Below, piece after piece: positions 34,131 through 42,641 of a stretch of DNA of 64,000 nt. A program made the position numbers and the translations under genes. Under the pieces are notes generated by a model. That model ran no database searches, had not been told where the DNA came from, and saw only the letters and a list, made by a program, of their open reading frames with translations. The stretch spans positions 62,001-126,000 of the forward strand of contig CACXUY010000002.1 in NCBI GenBank assembly GCA_902770965.1, written 5' to 3'. Positions within the stretch are counted from its first letter, which is position 1. Each line of letters opens with the position of its first letter. Source of the DNA: an uncultured Lachnospiraceae bacterium. Its GTDB lineage: Bacteria > Bacillota > Clostridia > Lachnospirales > Lachnospiraceae.

Positions 34131-34958
34131 CTAATCCAACAATCCCAGCTGTTCAAATGCCTTCGCCAGCCCGTCGTCCTCGACAGCGGGGCAGATGATA
34201 TCGCTCTTCTCCTTCAAGGCAGGGCTGCCGTTGTCCATACACACGCTCGTTCCGACCGTGAGCACCATCTCCAGGTCATTCATGCTGTCGCCGAAGCCAA
34301 TCGTGTCCGCTATATCAGCCCCGAAGGCTTCTGCCACGCGCCTGACCCCAAGCCCCTTATCAAAGCTGCGGTTGACCATCTCGCCGTTTATACAGTTCGC
34401 CCCTCTCATGTCCTGTACCAGGAAATAGAAATCTTTATCAAGCGCCTTCTTCGCGGGTTCGAGCTGTGACACGTCAGAGCACATGTAGACGATCTTATAT
34501 ATAGGTCTTCCGTCATACTCAGCCATCGGGCGGATCCCCAGATCCTTTTCAAGAGCCTTGCGCCAGCGGACAAGCTCGCTATTGCCGCCTGAGCTTGAAT
34601 TCAGGAAATCCGCCAGCCCTTCGTCGCAGTAGCTGCCGTCTATAGCTTCCACCGTCCGGAAAACTCCCTCATCACCGAGGAGCTTCATGGCGATATCCTT
34701 CTGCTCCTGTGACATAGGGCAGTCGAACAGCACCTCATCTCCGCAAAACACATAGCCGCCGCTGCTTGCCACGGCTCCGTCGAAGCCGAACCTGAGCAGG
34801 GGCTTGAGCATGTCATAGTTGCGGCCGGTGCAGAGGAACACCTTATGTCCCAAAGCCTGTGCCTTTTTTATGGCATCTATGGCGCTTAACGGCGGCTCAT
34901 TGCTCCCGGCAGGGGTCAATGTCCCGTCTATATCAAGAAAGATGAGTTTCCTTTTCAT
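34131..34958 (-). CDS. Cof-type HAD phosphatase
   Basis: 275 residues from the ATG at 34958 (AAGGAGAGG eight bases upstream; a GTG three codons earlier overlaps it). LIFLDIDGTLTP gives nucleophile Asp9 and Asp11; CTGRN is motif II and GFGDSMNDLEM motif IV, so the active site is complete. The cap is of type C2 (Cof). Such enzymes remove phosphate from sugar phosphates or flavin precursors. Its place between the GH13_4 gene and the sucrose EII makes sucrose-6-phosphate or a hexose phosphate a candidate substrate; this is inference. Confidence 0.85.
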   Translation of the reverse strand: MKRKLIFLDIDGTLTPAGSNEPPLSAIDAIKKAQALGHKVFLCTGRNYDMLKPLLRFGFDGAVASSGGYVFCGDEVLFDCPMSQEQKDIAMKLLGDEGVFRTVEAIDGSYCDEGLADFLNSSSGGNSELVRWRKALEKDLGIRPMAEYDGRPIYKIVYMCSDVSQLEPAKKALDKDFYFLVQDMRGANCINGEMVNRSFDKGLGVRRVAEAFGADIADTIGFGDSMNDLEMVLTVGTSVCMDNGSPALKEKSDIICPAVEDDGLAKAFEQLGLLD

Positions 34959-35004
34959 TGGTTGCACCTCTCCTTTATCAAAAACTGCGGTTCACACTTC
35001 AGGA

Positions 35005-36852
35005 TCAAAACTCACAGAAAAGCCATGCAAAGCCCTTTGAGGGTATGGTGACATCTCCATCCTCGCATCCCTTGCCCGTCAGCAGATCCTTGAAGCTTCC
35101 TTCCGTATTTATCGGTACCGTGCGCTCCTCATCGGCAAAGTTAAAGAACGCCGCAAGCTTCTTTCCCTTATAGTACCGCCCTATGCCAAGAACAGTCTTG
35201 TCTCCGGTGACGATGATCCAGACATCAGCCTCGCTGCTGAAGACTTCATTCCCGGAACGAACCTTCTCGATCTCCAGCAGAGAAGCAAATATCCTGCCTT
35301 CCACCGACTCCGTATCGTGCCTCTTCTCAGCGGCTTCCCAATCCATGGCTCCTCGGTGCAGGTAACGGCTGTCATCCGCCTTGAGAGGATCGCCATGGTA
35401 GCTGTAATCGTTCTTCATCGCGATCTCATCACCGCTGTAAAGCACCGGGATACCGCTGAGGGTGAACATGAAAGCATGAAGCATCACGTCAAGGCGGATA
35501 GCGGCATCGAGCTTCGCGGAATCCCCTTCCTGCAAAGCTGCTTCTATTCCGCATAAGGACGCTGTGGTACCGCAGAGCCTCGCGTCGCCTAGCCTGGGAT
35601 CATCGTTGTACAGCTCGCCGCGGGACCAGCTGCCTTCCCATTTGCCGGTGAAATAGTCGTTGAGGTATTTCTTATGGGAGACTTCACCGGAACCCATATA
35701 GCTGTTGAGATAATCGAAATCAAGCCCCCAGCCTATGTCGTCATGGCAACGAAGGTAATTCAGGAAAGTATACTCGTGGGGAAGAGCGAAAACCTGTCCA
35801 AGCTGGTGCTCAAGCAGGCGCACATCCCTTGTAGCCACCGTGTTCCAGGTGCTGACCATGGTAGTGACGTTGTACAACAGATGGCACTCAGGCTTCTGTA
35901 CGCTGCCAAAATATGGCACGACCTTAGAAGGCTCCATGACAACCTCTCCGAGCAGGATGGTGGCCGGGCATACTATGTCGCACACCATGTGCATCATCCT
36001 GACCATCGTGTGGACCTGAGGCAGATTACGGCATTTTGTGCCAAGTTCCTTCCATATATAAGGAACCGCGTCAAGCCTTATGATATCGATGCCCTGGTTG
36101 GCGAGATTCAGCATGTCATCGGTCATATCGTTGAACACGGTGGGATTGTGGTAGTTCAGGTCCCACTGATAAGGGTAAAATGTGGTCATGACTACCTTAC
36201 CCGCCTCCTCGCACCATGTGAAGTTGCCGGGCGCGGTGGTAGGGAAAACCTGAGGAACTGTCTTCTCGTAAGCATCCGGGATGCTCCAATCATCATAAAA
36301 GAAATAACGGCTCTGGTACTCAGGATCACCAGCCTTCGCCTTCTTCGCCCACGCGTGATCCTCGCTGGTGTGATTCATCACGTAATCCAGACATATTGAT
36401 ATGTTCCTCCTGTGGCACTCCTCCGCCAATGCCGCAAGATCCTCCATGGTTCCCAGATCAGGCTGGACTTTCCTGAAATCCGACACCGCGTATCCGCCGT
36501 CGCTCCGTCCTTCGGGAGACTCAAGCAGCGGCATCAGATGAAGATAGTTAACGCCGCAGTCCTCCAGATAATCCAGCTTATCACGGACGCCGTTCAAAGT
36601 GCCCGCGAAACAATCTACATACATCAACATCCCCACAAGCTCACGGCTCTTGTACCAGTCAGCATCCTCCAGTCTCTTCCTGTCTATCGCCTTGAGGGTT
36701 CTTGACCTGTCCTTATATGCTTTCTGAAGCATCTCGACAAAATAATCGAAGGCATTCTCATCGTTGTACAAGGACATGTAATCCCAATGAAGCTCAGCCT
36801 CATGCTTGTCAAAACGCTCACGGAAAATCTTGTTCCAGCCACGCTTGTCCAT
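35005..36852 (-). CDS. GH13_4 amylosucrase / sucrose hydrolase-like enzyme
   Basis: 615 residues, no signal peptide. The helical N-terminal region (1-75) followed by YVDCFAGTLNGVRDKLDYL and LMPLLESPEGRSDGGYAVSDF is characteristic of amylosucrases. Catalytic residues are Asp261 (IIRLDAVPY), Glu303 (LLGEVVM) and Asp371 (RCHDDIGW). The family transfers glucose from sucrose to a glucan or to water, freeing fructose. In a PTS sucrose cluster one expects a GH32 sucrose-6-phosphate hydrolase, but none is present, so this enzyme or the HAD phosphatase next door probably handles the imported sugar. GGAGG precedes the ATG. Confidence 0.88.
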   Translation of the reverse strand: MDKRGWNKIFRERFDKHEAELHWDYMSLYNDENAFDYFVEMLQKAYKDRSRTLKAIDRKRLEDADWYKSRELVGMLMYVDCFAGTLNGVRDKLDYLEDCGVNYLHLMPLLESPEGRSDGGYAVSDFRKVQPDLGTMEDLAALAEECHRRNISICLDYVMNHTSEDHAWAKKAKAGDPEYQSRYFFYDDWSIPDAYEKTVPQVFPTTAPGNFTWCEEAGKVVMTTFYPYQWDLNYHNPTVFNDMTDDMLNLANQGIDIIRLDAVPYIWKELGTKCRNLPQVHTMVRMMHMVCDIVCPATILLGEVVMEPSKVVPYFGSVQKPECHLLYNVTTMVSTWNTVATRDVRLLEHQLGQVFALPHEYTFLNYLRCHDDIGWGLDFDYLNSYMGSGEVSHKKYLNDYFTGKWEGSWSRGELYNDDPRLGDARLCGTTASLCGIEAALQEGDSAKLDAAIRLDVMLHAFMFTLSGIPVLYSGDEIAMKNDYSYHGDPLKADDSRYLHRGAMDWEAAEKRHDTESVEGRIFASLLEIEKVRSGNEVFSSEADVWIIVTGDKTVLGIGRYYKGKKLAAFFNFADEERTVPINTEGSFKDLLTGKGCEDGDVTIPSKGFAWLFCEF

Positions 36853-36969
36853 AGATATGTTCCTCCATATTTATTTGATTGTTTTTCGGACCGCCCTTCC
36901 TCGCTCACGCGCTCCGACACTGTTATCATCAGTATACATTATTTACAATTATTATTCTACCGTTCACAC

Positions 36970-37020
36970 AAAAAAACGCATCCATATCATGAAATAAAGA
37001 TAACCATGACGTAGATGCGG
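36970..37020 (-). terminator. Terminator of the cystatin-like lipoprotein gene
   Basis: Minus-strand CGCATC...TCATG pairs with CATGA...GATGCG and runs into TTTTTTT. Confidence 0.6.
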
Positions 37021-37102
37021 TTCTTCTGCATTCTGTTCGACAGCAATAATATGGATGCAGATCTTCTGCATTCTGTTAGGTACAAATGTCGAGGCTGAGC
37101 GC

Positions 37103-38029
37103 TCAGCCCGCGGTGACATAAGCAGATACATCGATCCTCTTGTATGAATAGATGGATGACTTGCCGCTCTGGTTCTTGCGTATATCAACTACATATATAT
37201 TCGCCACGGGCGGTTCGTTGCCATAATATGTCCCCCTGCACAGGAGCCTGTAGTATTGATCCGATACGTTCTGAGTGGCGAGAAGCACTATCGGCTCAAA
37301 ATACATAGACGAATCTGTGTTCGTGGTCGCGCCTCTATATGCCTCGTAGGCCTCATCTGACAGTGCGCGCGGATCGATATCGTCCGTGGGGCAGGACCAT
37401 CCTCCGACAAGCTCATACTCCTCTATCTTCGGATCAACAGTGAAGATATCAGTGGGATCAAAATCGTTAATCGCGGTGACCTCAGCGTCCCCTCTCAGGT
37501 TCTGATATACCACGACAACTACCCATGAAGGTTCGGGATCAAGGGCGATGGGCTTGCGATGGCAAAGATAGGCATAATTCATGCCCGCTACGACCTGTCC
37601 CCCTATTACAAACACCGGCTCGTAGCTTGCGTCGGTGAGGTTGTCTGCAGCCTTTTCGAACACAGCTTCTTCATCCTGCGTAAGCAGCGGCATAAAACTA
37701 TTCTCCACAGACCAATTCTCTGATAAAGCCCACCCCTTGCCAGGCTTGTCGGCAGTATCGCTTTTCCCGCTGCCATTCGCTTCCGAGGCTCCGGTGTTGT
37801 CAACAGTCGGATTGTTTTCGTTGCTGACCGTATTGTTATTGGAGCAGCCTGTAAATATACACGAGGCAGTTATCGAACCCAGCAAGACCAAAAGAACGGC
37901 TTCTCTGAACATTCTTTTTTTCACACAGGTTTTCCGCGTCATATCCCATATCGACTTCACGGCACACCACACCGCTCCATGCGCCTTTGTTTTGCTTGTC
38001 TTCATTTTATTTATCATAAACCTAATCAT
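37103..38029 (-). CDS. Cystatin-like lipoprotein
   Basis: About 309 residues if started at the ATG at 38029; no candidate start has a strong ribosome site. A basic stretch precedes a membrane core ending in lipobox FTGC, then an Asn/Ser/Gly linker. The conserved domain reads AVFEKAADNL, EPVFVIGGQVVAGMNYAYLC and SWVVVVVYQNLRGDAEVTAINDF. QVVAG and the flanking strands match the cystatin fold, whose QxVxG loop inserts into papain-like proteases in animals and plants. A second half (VGGWSCPTDDIDPRALSDEAYEAY to YVVDIRKN) looks like a further copy of similar fold. The role is unknown; inhibition of a surface Cys protease is only one option. Confidence 0.6.
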   Translation of the reverse strand: MIRFMINKMKTSKTKAHGAVWCAVKSIWDMTRKTCVKKRMFREAVLLVLLGSITASCIFTGCSNNNTVSNENNPTVDNTGASEANGSGKSDTADKPGKGWALSENWSVENSFMPLLTQDEEAVFEKAADNLTDASYEPVFVIGGQVVAGMNYAYLCHRKPIALDPEPSWVVVVVYQNLRGDAEVTAINDFDPTDIFTVDPKIEEYELVGGWSCPTDDIDPRALSDEAYEAYRGATTNTDSSMYFEPIVLLATQNVSDQYYRLLCRGTYYGNEPPVANIYVVDIRKNQSGKSSIYSYKRIDVSAYVTAG

Positions 38030-38202
38030 CTTCTCATCTCTTTGATTATCAGTTTCAGGCTGCGAGCATATACCGCCCAGACGAACCGGGCAGCGCTTCG
38101 TCAGCAAATCATAATATCCGCGCCGTCATAACGCCGAAAGCTACAGCACATCTATTATAATGTCATCATGTCTTTTAGGTCAATCACCAAAAAAATAAGA
38201 TA

Positions 38203-38274
38203 CTTATTCAGTACACCGGTATCCCAGACTCGGGATGCCGCGCATCCCTCATTGCGGGGCGCTGAATAATTACA
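38203..38274. repeat. Family B element upstream of the second NSS gene
   Basis: CTTATTCAGTACACC at the left, ACTCGGGATGCCGCGCATCC inside, and GGCGCTGAATAATTAC at the right end. Confidence 0.8.
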
Positions 38275-38367
38275 TAATAAGATGCTTTACAAGACAGCTT
38301 CAATACGTTAAAATGATAGAGTTTTATCTATAAGCTTTCTAATACAATATAAAGGGAGTGAAAGACT

Positions 38368-39708
38368 ATGAGTCAAGAAAGAGAAAGACTTGGAAGCAGG
38401 CTCGGCTTCATCATGCTTAGTGCCGGCTGCGCCATAGGCTGCGGCAACGTATGGAAATTCCCTTGGATGACCGGACAGTACGGCGGAGGCGGTTTTGTGC
38501 TCGTCTATGCCGCCTGCCTTATCCTCCTTGGTCTTCCCGCTATGGTCATGGAATTCGCCATGGGCAGGGCCGCGCAGGCCAGTCCCGTCCGTATGTATCA
38601 CAAGCTTGAAAAATCCGGACAAAAGTGGCACATACATGGCTACCTCGCGCTGATCGGGAATATCTCACTGATGGCTTTCTACACCGTCGTCACCGGTTGG
38701 ATGATCTACTACTTCATCATGTTCCTTATCGGCAAGTCACAGGATCTTACGTTCCTTTCCATGATCACGAACCCCGGCATCAATGTATTCTTCCTGTTGA
38801 TCGCCGTGGCACTGGGCTTCTTCATCCTCAGCTTCAACCTTCAGGGCGGACTTGAGCGCGTGTCAAAATACATGATGTCAGCCCTGTTCGTCCTCATGGT
38901 GGTGCTTGCCATACACAGCGCCACGCTGTCCGGAGCCGCGAAGGGACTGCACTTCTATCTTGTTCCTGATTTCTCCAAGATAGACGGTTCCGTCGTAGTA
39001 GGCGCCATGAACCAGGCCTTCTTCACGCTCAGCATCGGCATCGGTTCCATGGCTATATTCGGAAGCTACATCGGCAAGGAGCGTTCCCTCATGGGCGAGT
39101 CCGTCAACATCATTTTGCTTGACACCTTCGTCGCCATCATGTCGGGAGCCATCATCTTCCCCGCCTGCTTCACTTACGGCCTTGAAGTCGGCGCCGGTCC
39201 CTCGCTGCTTTTCGACACCATGGCGACTGTCTTCAACAACATGGCGGGCGGCCGTATCTGGGGAACACTTTTCTTCCTGTTCATGGTGTTCGCGGCGTTT
39301 TCAACTGAGCTCGCCGTCTTCGAGAACATTCTCGCCATGGTAAGAGAGCTGACCGGATGGAGCAGACCCAAGGGAAGCCTGTTTTGCGGCATCGGCATCT
39401 TCCTGCTCGCCCTCACTACCGCCCTGGGCTTCAGCGTCCTGCATTTCCAGCCCTTCGCGGAAGGGACCGCATGGCTTGATTTCTGGGATTTCATCGTCAG
39501 CACGAACATGCTGCCCCTCGGAGCCTTTATAATCTCAGTATTCTGCTGCTACAAGTTCGGATGGGGCTGGGACAACTTCATAAAAGAAGCTAATACAGGC
39601 AAGGGACTGAAGGTCCAGGGCTGGATGAAGCCCATCTTCAAATATTTCGTCCCTATCTGCGTTCTCGCCCTGTATATCTACGGTCTCGCCACTTTCAAAT
39701 GGAAGTAA
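38368..39708 (+). CDS. NSS-family sodium symporter, second copy
   Basis: 446 residues, about eleven to twelve helices. LGFIMLSAGCAIGCGNVWKF is the helix 1 signature, followed by GQYGGGGFVLVYAACL. It is only distantly like the copy at 4643-6034 (different helix 1 residues around the substrate site), so another amino acid is likely. AAAGGGAGTG precedes the ATG. Codon use is rich in GGC, CTT and ATC, as in the ABC operon. A family A element begins at its stop codon and a terminator lies 150 bases further on. Confidence 0.9.
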   Translation: MSQERERLGSRLGFIMLSAGCAIGCGNVWKFPWMTGQYGGGGFVLVYAACLILLGLPAMVMEFAMGRAAQASPVRMYHKLEKSGQKWHIHGYLALIGNISLMAFYTVVTGWMIYYFIMFLIGKSQDLTFLSMITNPGINVFFLLIAVALGFFILSFNLQGGLERVSKYMMSALFVLMVVLAIHSATLSGAAKGLHFYLVPDFSKIDGSVVVGAMNQAFFTLSIGIGSMAIFGSYIGKERSLMGESVNIILLDTFVAIMSGAIIFPACFTYGLEVGAGPSLLFDTMATVFNNMAGGRIWGTLFFLFMVFAAFSTELAVFENILAMVRELTGWSRPKGSLFCGIGIFLLALTTALGFSVLHFQPFAEGTAWLDFWDFIVSTNMLPLGAFIISVFCCYKFGWGWDNFIKEANTGKGLKVQGWMKPIFKYFVPICVLALYIYGLATFKWK

Positions 39709-39826
39709 ACATTCATAGCACGCATGTGCTGCCACGACGTGCAGAAGTCGTTGCAGCATACATGCGTGTATGAATGCATACCTATATGGCCACCCTGCTT
39801 CGCAGGGGGCCGACTTCTAAAGTAAG
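39708..39826. repeat. Family A element, full length
   Basis: Nearly identical to the copy at 50182-50297 over about 115 bases, including both hairpins; only a few bases differ. It begins at the stop codon of the NSS gene. Confidence 0.95.
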
Positions 39827-39855
39827 CATATCATGTCAGCACAATAGCTTTTGCG

Positions 39856-39894
39856 AAAAAGAACCGGCAGCCATCTGGACCGCCGGTTCTTTTT
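39856..39894. terminator. Bidirectional terminator between NSS and hsp20 genes
   Basis: AAAAAGAACCGGC pairs perfectly with GCCGGTTCTTTTT over a 13-base loop between convergent genes. Confidence 0.88.
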
Positions 39895-39976
39895 ATGCTG
39901 CATAACATATTATTCGTATCTAGAGCCTCAGATGATCTCTTAGTGCTCCGGACTTAAGGCAGCTTTCATCAGCCTA

Positions 39977-40432
39977 TCAGCCCTCGATCAGGATCGTCTT
40001 CTTCTCAGGCACCTTCGGGGCATCCTTCTTCGGGATGACCAGCTTCAGGACGCCGTCCTCGAACTTAGCCTTGATGTCCTCTTCGGTTATGTGCTCGCCG
40101 ACATAGAAGCTCCTCTTCATGGAACCTGCGTAGCGCTCCTGGCGTATCAGCTTGCCCTTCTTGTCGGTTTCTTCTTTGTCAAGACCCTTCTGGGCACTGA
40201 CTGTGAGATATCCGCCGTCAAGCTCAAGTCCTATCTCGTCTTTCTTAAAGCCGGGCAGGTCAATGTCAACTCCGTAGCAATCTTCCTGTTCGTGAACATC
40301 GGTCTTCATCAGGTTAGCTGCGTGCTTGCCGTAGAGTCTCCTGTCAATATCACCGAAATCACGGAATTTCGGAAAATCAAAACTCATCAAATCATCAAAA
40401 AGTCTCTCATTAAAAAGTTCAGGATACAACAT
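39977..40432 (-). CDS. Hsp20 family small heat-shock chaperone
   Basis: 151 residues. N-terminal region FNERLFDDLMSFDFPKFRDF, then the alpha-crystallin domain (about 45-140: YGVDIDLPGFKKDEIGLELDGGYLTVSAQK, RSFYVGEHITEEDIKAKFEDGVLKLVIPK) and a short tail with the KVPEKKTILI stretch. It holds unfolding proteins as oligomers in the cytoplasm. AGGAGG precedes the ATG. A CIRCE element with an embedded -35 (40504-40545) shows repression by HrcA and induction by heat. Confidence 0.95.
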   Translation of the reverse strand: MLYPELFNERLFDDLMSFDFPKFRDFGDIDRRLYGKHAANLMKTDVHEQEDCYGVDIDLPGFKKDEIGLELDGGYLTVSAQKGLDKEETDKKGKLIRQERYAGSMKRSFYVGEHITEEDIKAKFEDGVLKLVIPKKDAPKVPEKKTILIEG

Positions 40433-40503
40433 ATCTAATTCCTCCTTTTCTCGAAGGGCTCATATAAGAACTCTGTAAAACCTTTGTCCTTCGAACTGAT
40501 TAT

Positions 40504-40532
40504 GTTATACCACTTTTGTTAGCACTCGTCAA
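40504..40532 (-). promoter_or_regulatory. Sigma-A promoter of hsp20
   Basis: Minus-strand TTGACG (40527-40532), 17-base spacer, TATAAC (40504-40509). The -35 lies inside the CIRCE spacer, so HrcA would block RNA polymerase. Confidence 0.85.
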
Positions 40533-40545
40533 GTATGAGTGCTAA
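40519..40545. promoter_or_regulatory. CIRCE operator (HrcA site)
   Basis: Perfect TTAGCACTC-N9-GAGTGCTAA. On the minus strand its 27 bases are exactly the last nine codons (L-A-L-I-L-D-E-C-stop) of the acyltransferase gene, TAA included. Confidence 0.97.
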
Positions 40546-41577
40546 CAATTTTTGTGAACTTTCTGTGAATATAATCATCGCCCTATTCCAGCATCTCTTC
40601 CAGCTTTCTATAAAAACGATCAAGACCGCAACAAGTAAGCCCCACGTAAAAACAAAACCAAGCCAACCATCTCCGGCAATATAAAGGATCTTAAGCTTTT
40701 CCAAAATCCTGAACACAACCATCTGTGCCAGATACATCTCCAGGCTTATACCGCTGAAATATTTCATCATCCGATTGCTCAAGATAATACTTTTTCCGCT
40801 AATGGCGTAGCTCAACCATGGGATGAACAAGAAAAGGTTTTTCAGCATCATCATCCCTGAATCGCTGCCCGTTACGACATACCAGATACATGTCAACAGG
40901 ACACATAGACATAATAACGAACGTCTATGGCGAACAGATAATTCCTTGAATTCGTCCCGAAAAAGATATACTATCCCGCCCCCAAGTATCCAGGGAGCAC
41001 TGTACAGGAAATTGTTTCTGGCGGCAAAGCCATTCACCACAAATCTGTCAGAAAAATAATAGCTTGAACAGAATAATGATATAGCTATGCTCATAAGAAA
41101 AACAAACACTGCTCTTTTCTTTGTCCAAAACATGAAAACTATGAACGGAAAGAGCATGTAAAACAAAAATATAATACCGATAGTCCAACTCACCCCGATG
41201 ACTTCAGGCTGATTGTTCGGAAGCAGACCAAAAACGAGGGTTGACAACGTTATGCCCTCGATCAAGTGGCTGAAACTATGACTCACCGTCATATCCAAAA
41301 CAAGCATAGCAGCAAAAAAGGGAAGTATCTTTTTATATCTTTTTTTATAAAAATCGTTTAGAGCGATGTCCCCTCTTCTGAACCTATTATAATAGCCACA
41401 AAACATGCCAAATCCGCTAATCATGAGAAACAGCGGAACAAGGTGAGTCCATGATGAAATAACTCCAGCAAATGTGGAATTGAGCGAAAACCGAGCATTT
41501 GCTTCTATATGCATTGCGATGATGCAAAGGCAAGATATTGCCCTTAACCCATCAAGATTATCGTACCTTTCTCCCAT
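40519..41577 (-). CDS. Acyltransferase 3 family membrane protein
   Basis: 352 residues with about ten hydrophobic helices. The opening RYDNLDGLRAISCLCIIAMHIEAN has the conserved Arg and the His of acyltransferase-3 (OafA/NolL-like) enzymes, which move acetyl or other acyl groups onto surface sugars. The gene is AT-richer than its neighbours, with more AAA/ATA/TTT codons, a hint of separate origin. Its last nine codons form the hsp20 CIRCE element. The start codon lies close to the ROK kinase stop, and no strong ribosome site is visible (GGGAG overlaps the ATG). Confidence 0.8.
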   Translation of the reverse strand: MGERYDNLDGLRAISCLCIIAMHIEANARFSLNSTFAGVISSWTHLVPLFLMISGFGMFCGYYNRFRRGDIALNDFYKKRYKKILPFFAAMLVLDMTVSHSFSHLIEGITLSTLVFGLLPNNQPEVIGVSWTIGIIFLFYMLFPFIVFMFWTKKRAVFVFLMSIAISLFCSSYYFSDRFVVNGFAARNNFLYSAPWILGGGIVYLFRDEFKELSVRHRRSLLCLCVLLTCIWYVVTGSDSGMMMLKNLFLFIPWLSYAISGKSIILSNRMMKYFSGISLEMYLAQMVVFRILEKLKILYIAGDGWLGFVFTWGLLVAVLIVFIESWKRCWNRAMIIFTESSQKLLALILDEC

Positions 41578-41622
41578 TATGACGCCGACCTGCCTTCTAT
41601 ATCACTTCACATTTGTTTCAGA

Positions 41623-42564
41623 TCAATCCGCGATCTTAGTAAAACAGCCATACATGCCGGCGTCATTGCCAAGCTTGGCAAGAACGAAATCGACATCCTC
41701 AGTAGCAGGAAAAGCGTATAAGCTAAAATATTTTTTCACGTTCTCTGTGACGATATCTCCGGCTCTTGAAACGCCTCCTCCTATGACAAATATCTCGGGA
41801 TCAACTACACAGGCGATATTCGCGAGTGCTTTACCAAGCATATGCGTCATCTCATCAACCTGATTGACGGCGACGATATCGCCCGCTTTAGCACAGTCGA
41901 AAATGTTCTTGCATGAAAGCGTCTCGAATTGACGGAGAGCAGATTCCATTCCACTCTGTTCCAGATACAGCTTCGTATTCCTCACAATCCCGGTGGCGGA
42001 AGCGTACTGTTCCAAACATCCCTTCTTTCCGCAGCCGCATATGGCCACCTCTCCGGTTTTGACCTTCATATGGCCTATCTCACCGCCTGCTCCATGTACG
42101 CCGGCGACAAGCTTTCCATCGACTATTATGCCTCCTCCAACACCGGTACCCAGCGTAACGAAAACCACATTCTTATGGCCGCGTCCGCCTCCAAATTTCA
42201 TCTCTCCCAGGGCAGCGGCATTCGCGTCATTCAATACCTTAACCTGCATCTTACATAATGCAGAAAGCTCAGATGATACATCGAAGCCGCCCCACTGATT
42301 AAGATTTGCGCAGGGTTTAACAAATCCATCGTTATATACGGCTCCCGGTACACCCATGCCGATTCCTTCCACGTCCGAGGTCTTTATCCCCTTCTCGGCA
42401 AGCTTGCTTAGAACCGCCAGGGCGACATCAGTCAAAAGATTGGCGCCGTGGTTCTCCGTCCGGGTAGGTATCTCCCATTTTTCAACCAAAACCCCATCTT
42501 TTCGGAAGAAGCCGATCTTTATGCTCGTTCCTCCCATGTCAACTCCAAATGCGTAAGGCTTCAT
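41623..42564 (-). CDS. ROK family sugar kinase (glucokinase type)
   Basis: 313 residues from the ATG at 42564, with GGAGGG upstream. FGVDMGGTSIKIG is the phosphate-binding loop, LNDANAAALGE contains the catalytic Asp113, GTGVGGGIIVDG follows, and the zinc motif ICGCGKKGCLEQY supplies Cys176, Cys178 and Cys183. It phosphorylates glucose or a related hexose with ATP. No DNA-binding domain precedes it, so it is a kinase and not a NagC-type repressor. It could serve glucose released by the GH3 and GH13 enzymes. Confidence 0.9.
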   Translation of the reverse strand: MKPYAFGVDMGGTSIKIGFFRKDGVLVEKWEIPTRTENHGANLLTDVALAVLSKLAEKGIKTSDVEGIGMGVPGAVYNDGFVKPCANLNQWGGFDVSSELSALCKMQVKVLNDANAAALGEMKFGGGRGHKNVVFVTLGTGVGGGIIVDGKLVAGVHGAGGEIGHMKVKTGEVAICGCGKKGCLEQYASATGIVRNTKLYLEQSGMESALRQFETLSCKNIFDCAKAGDIVAVNQVDEMTHMLGKALANIACVVDPEIFVIGGGVSRAGDIVTENVKKYFSLYAFPATEDVDFVLAKLGNDAGMYGCFTKIAD

Positions 42565-42641
42565 AGACTTTCCCTCCATTTGTTTCAATAATGTATCGTT
42601 TATAATTCATACTTGTATCTTGATTCAGGTGTCAATATAGT

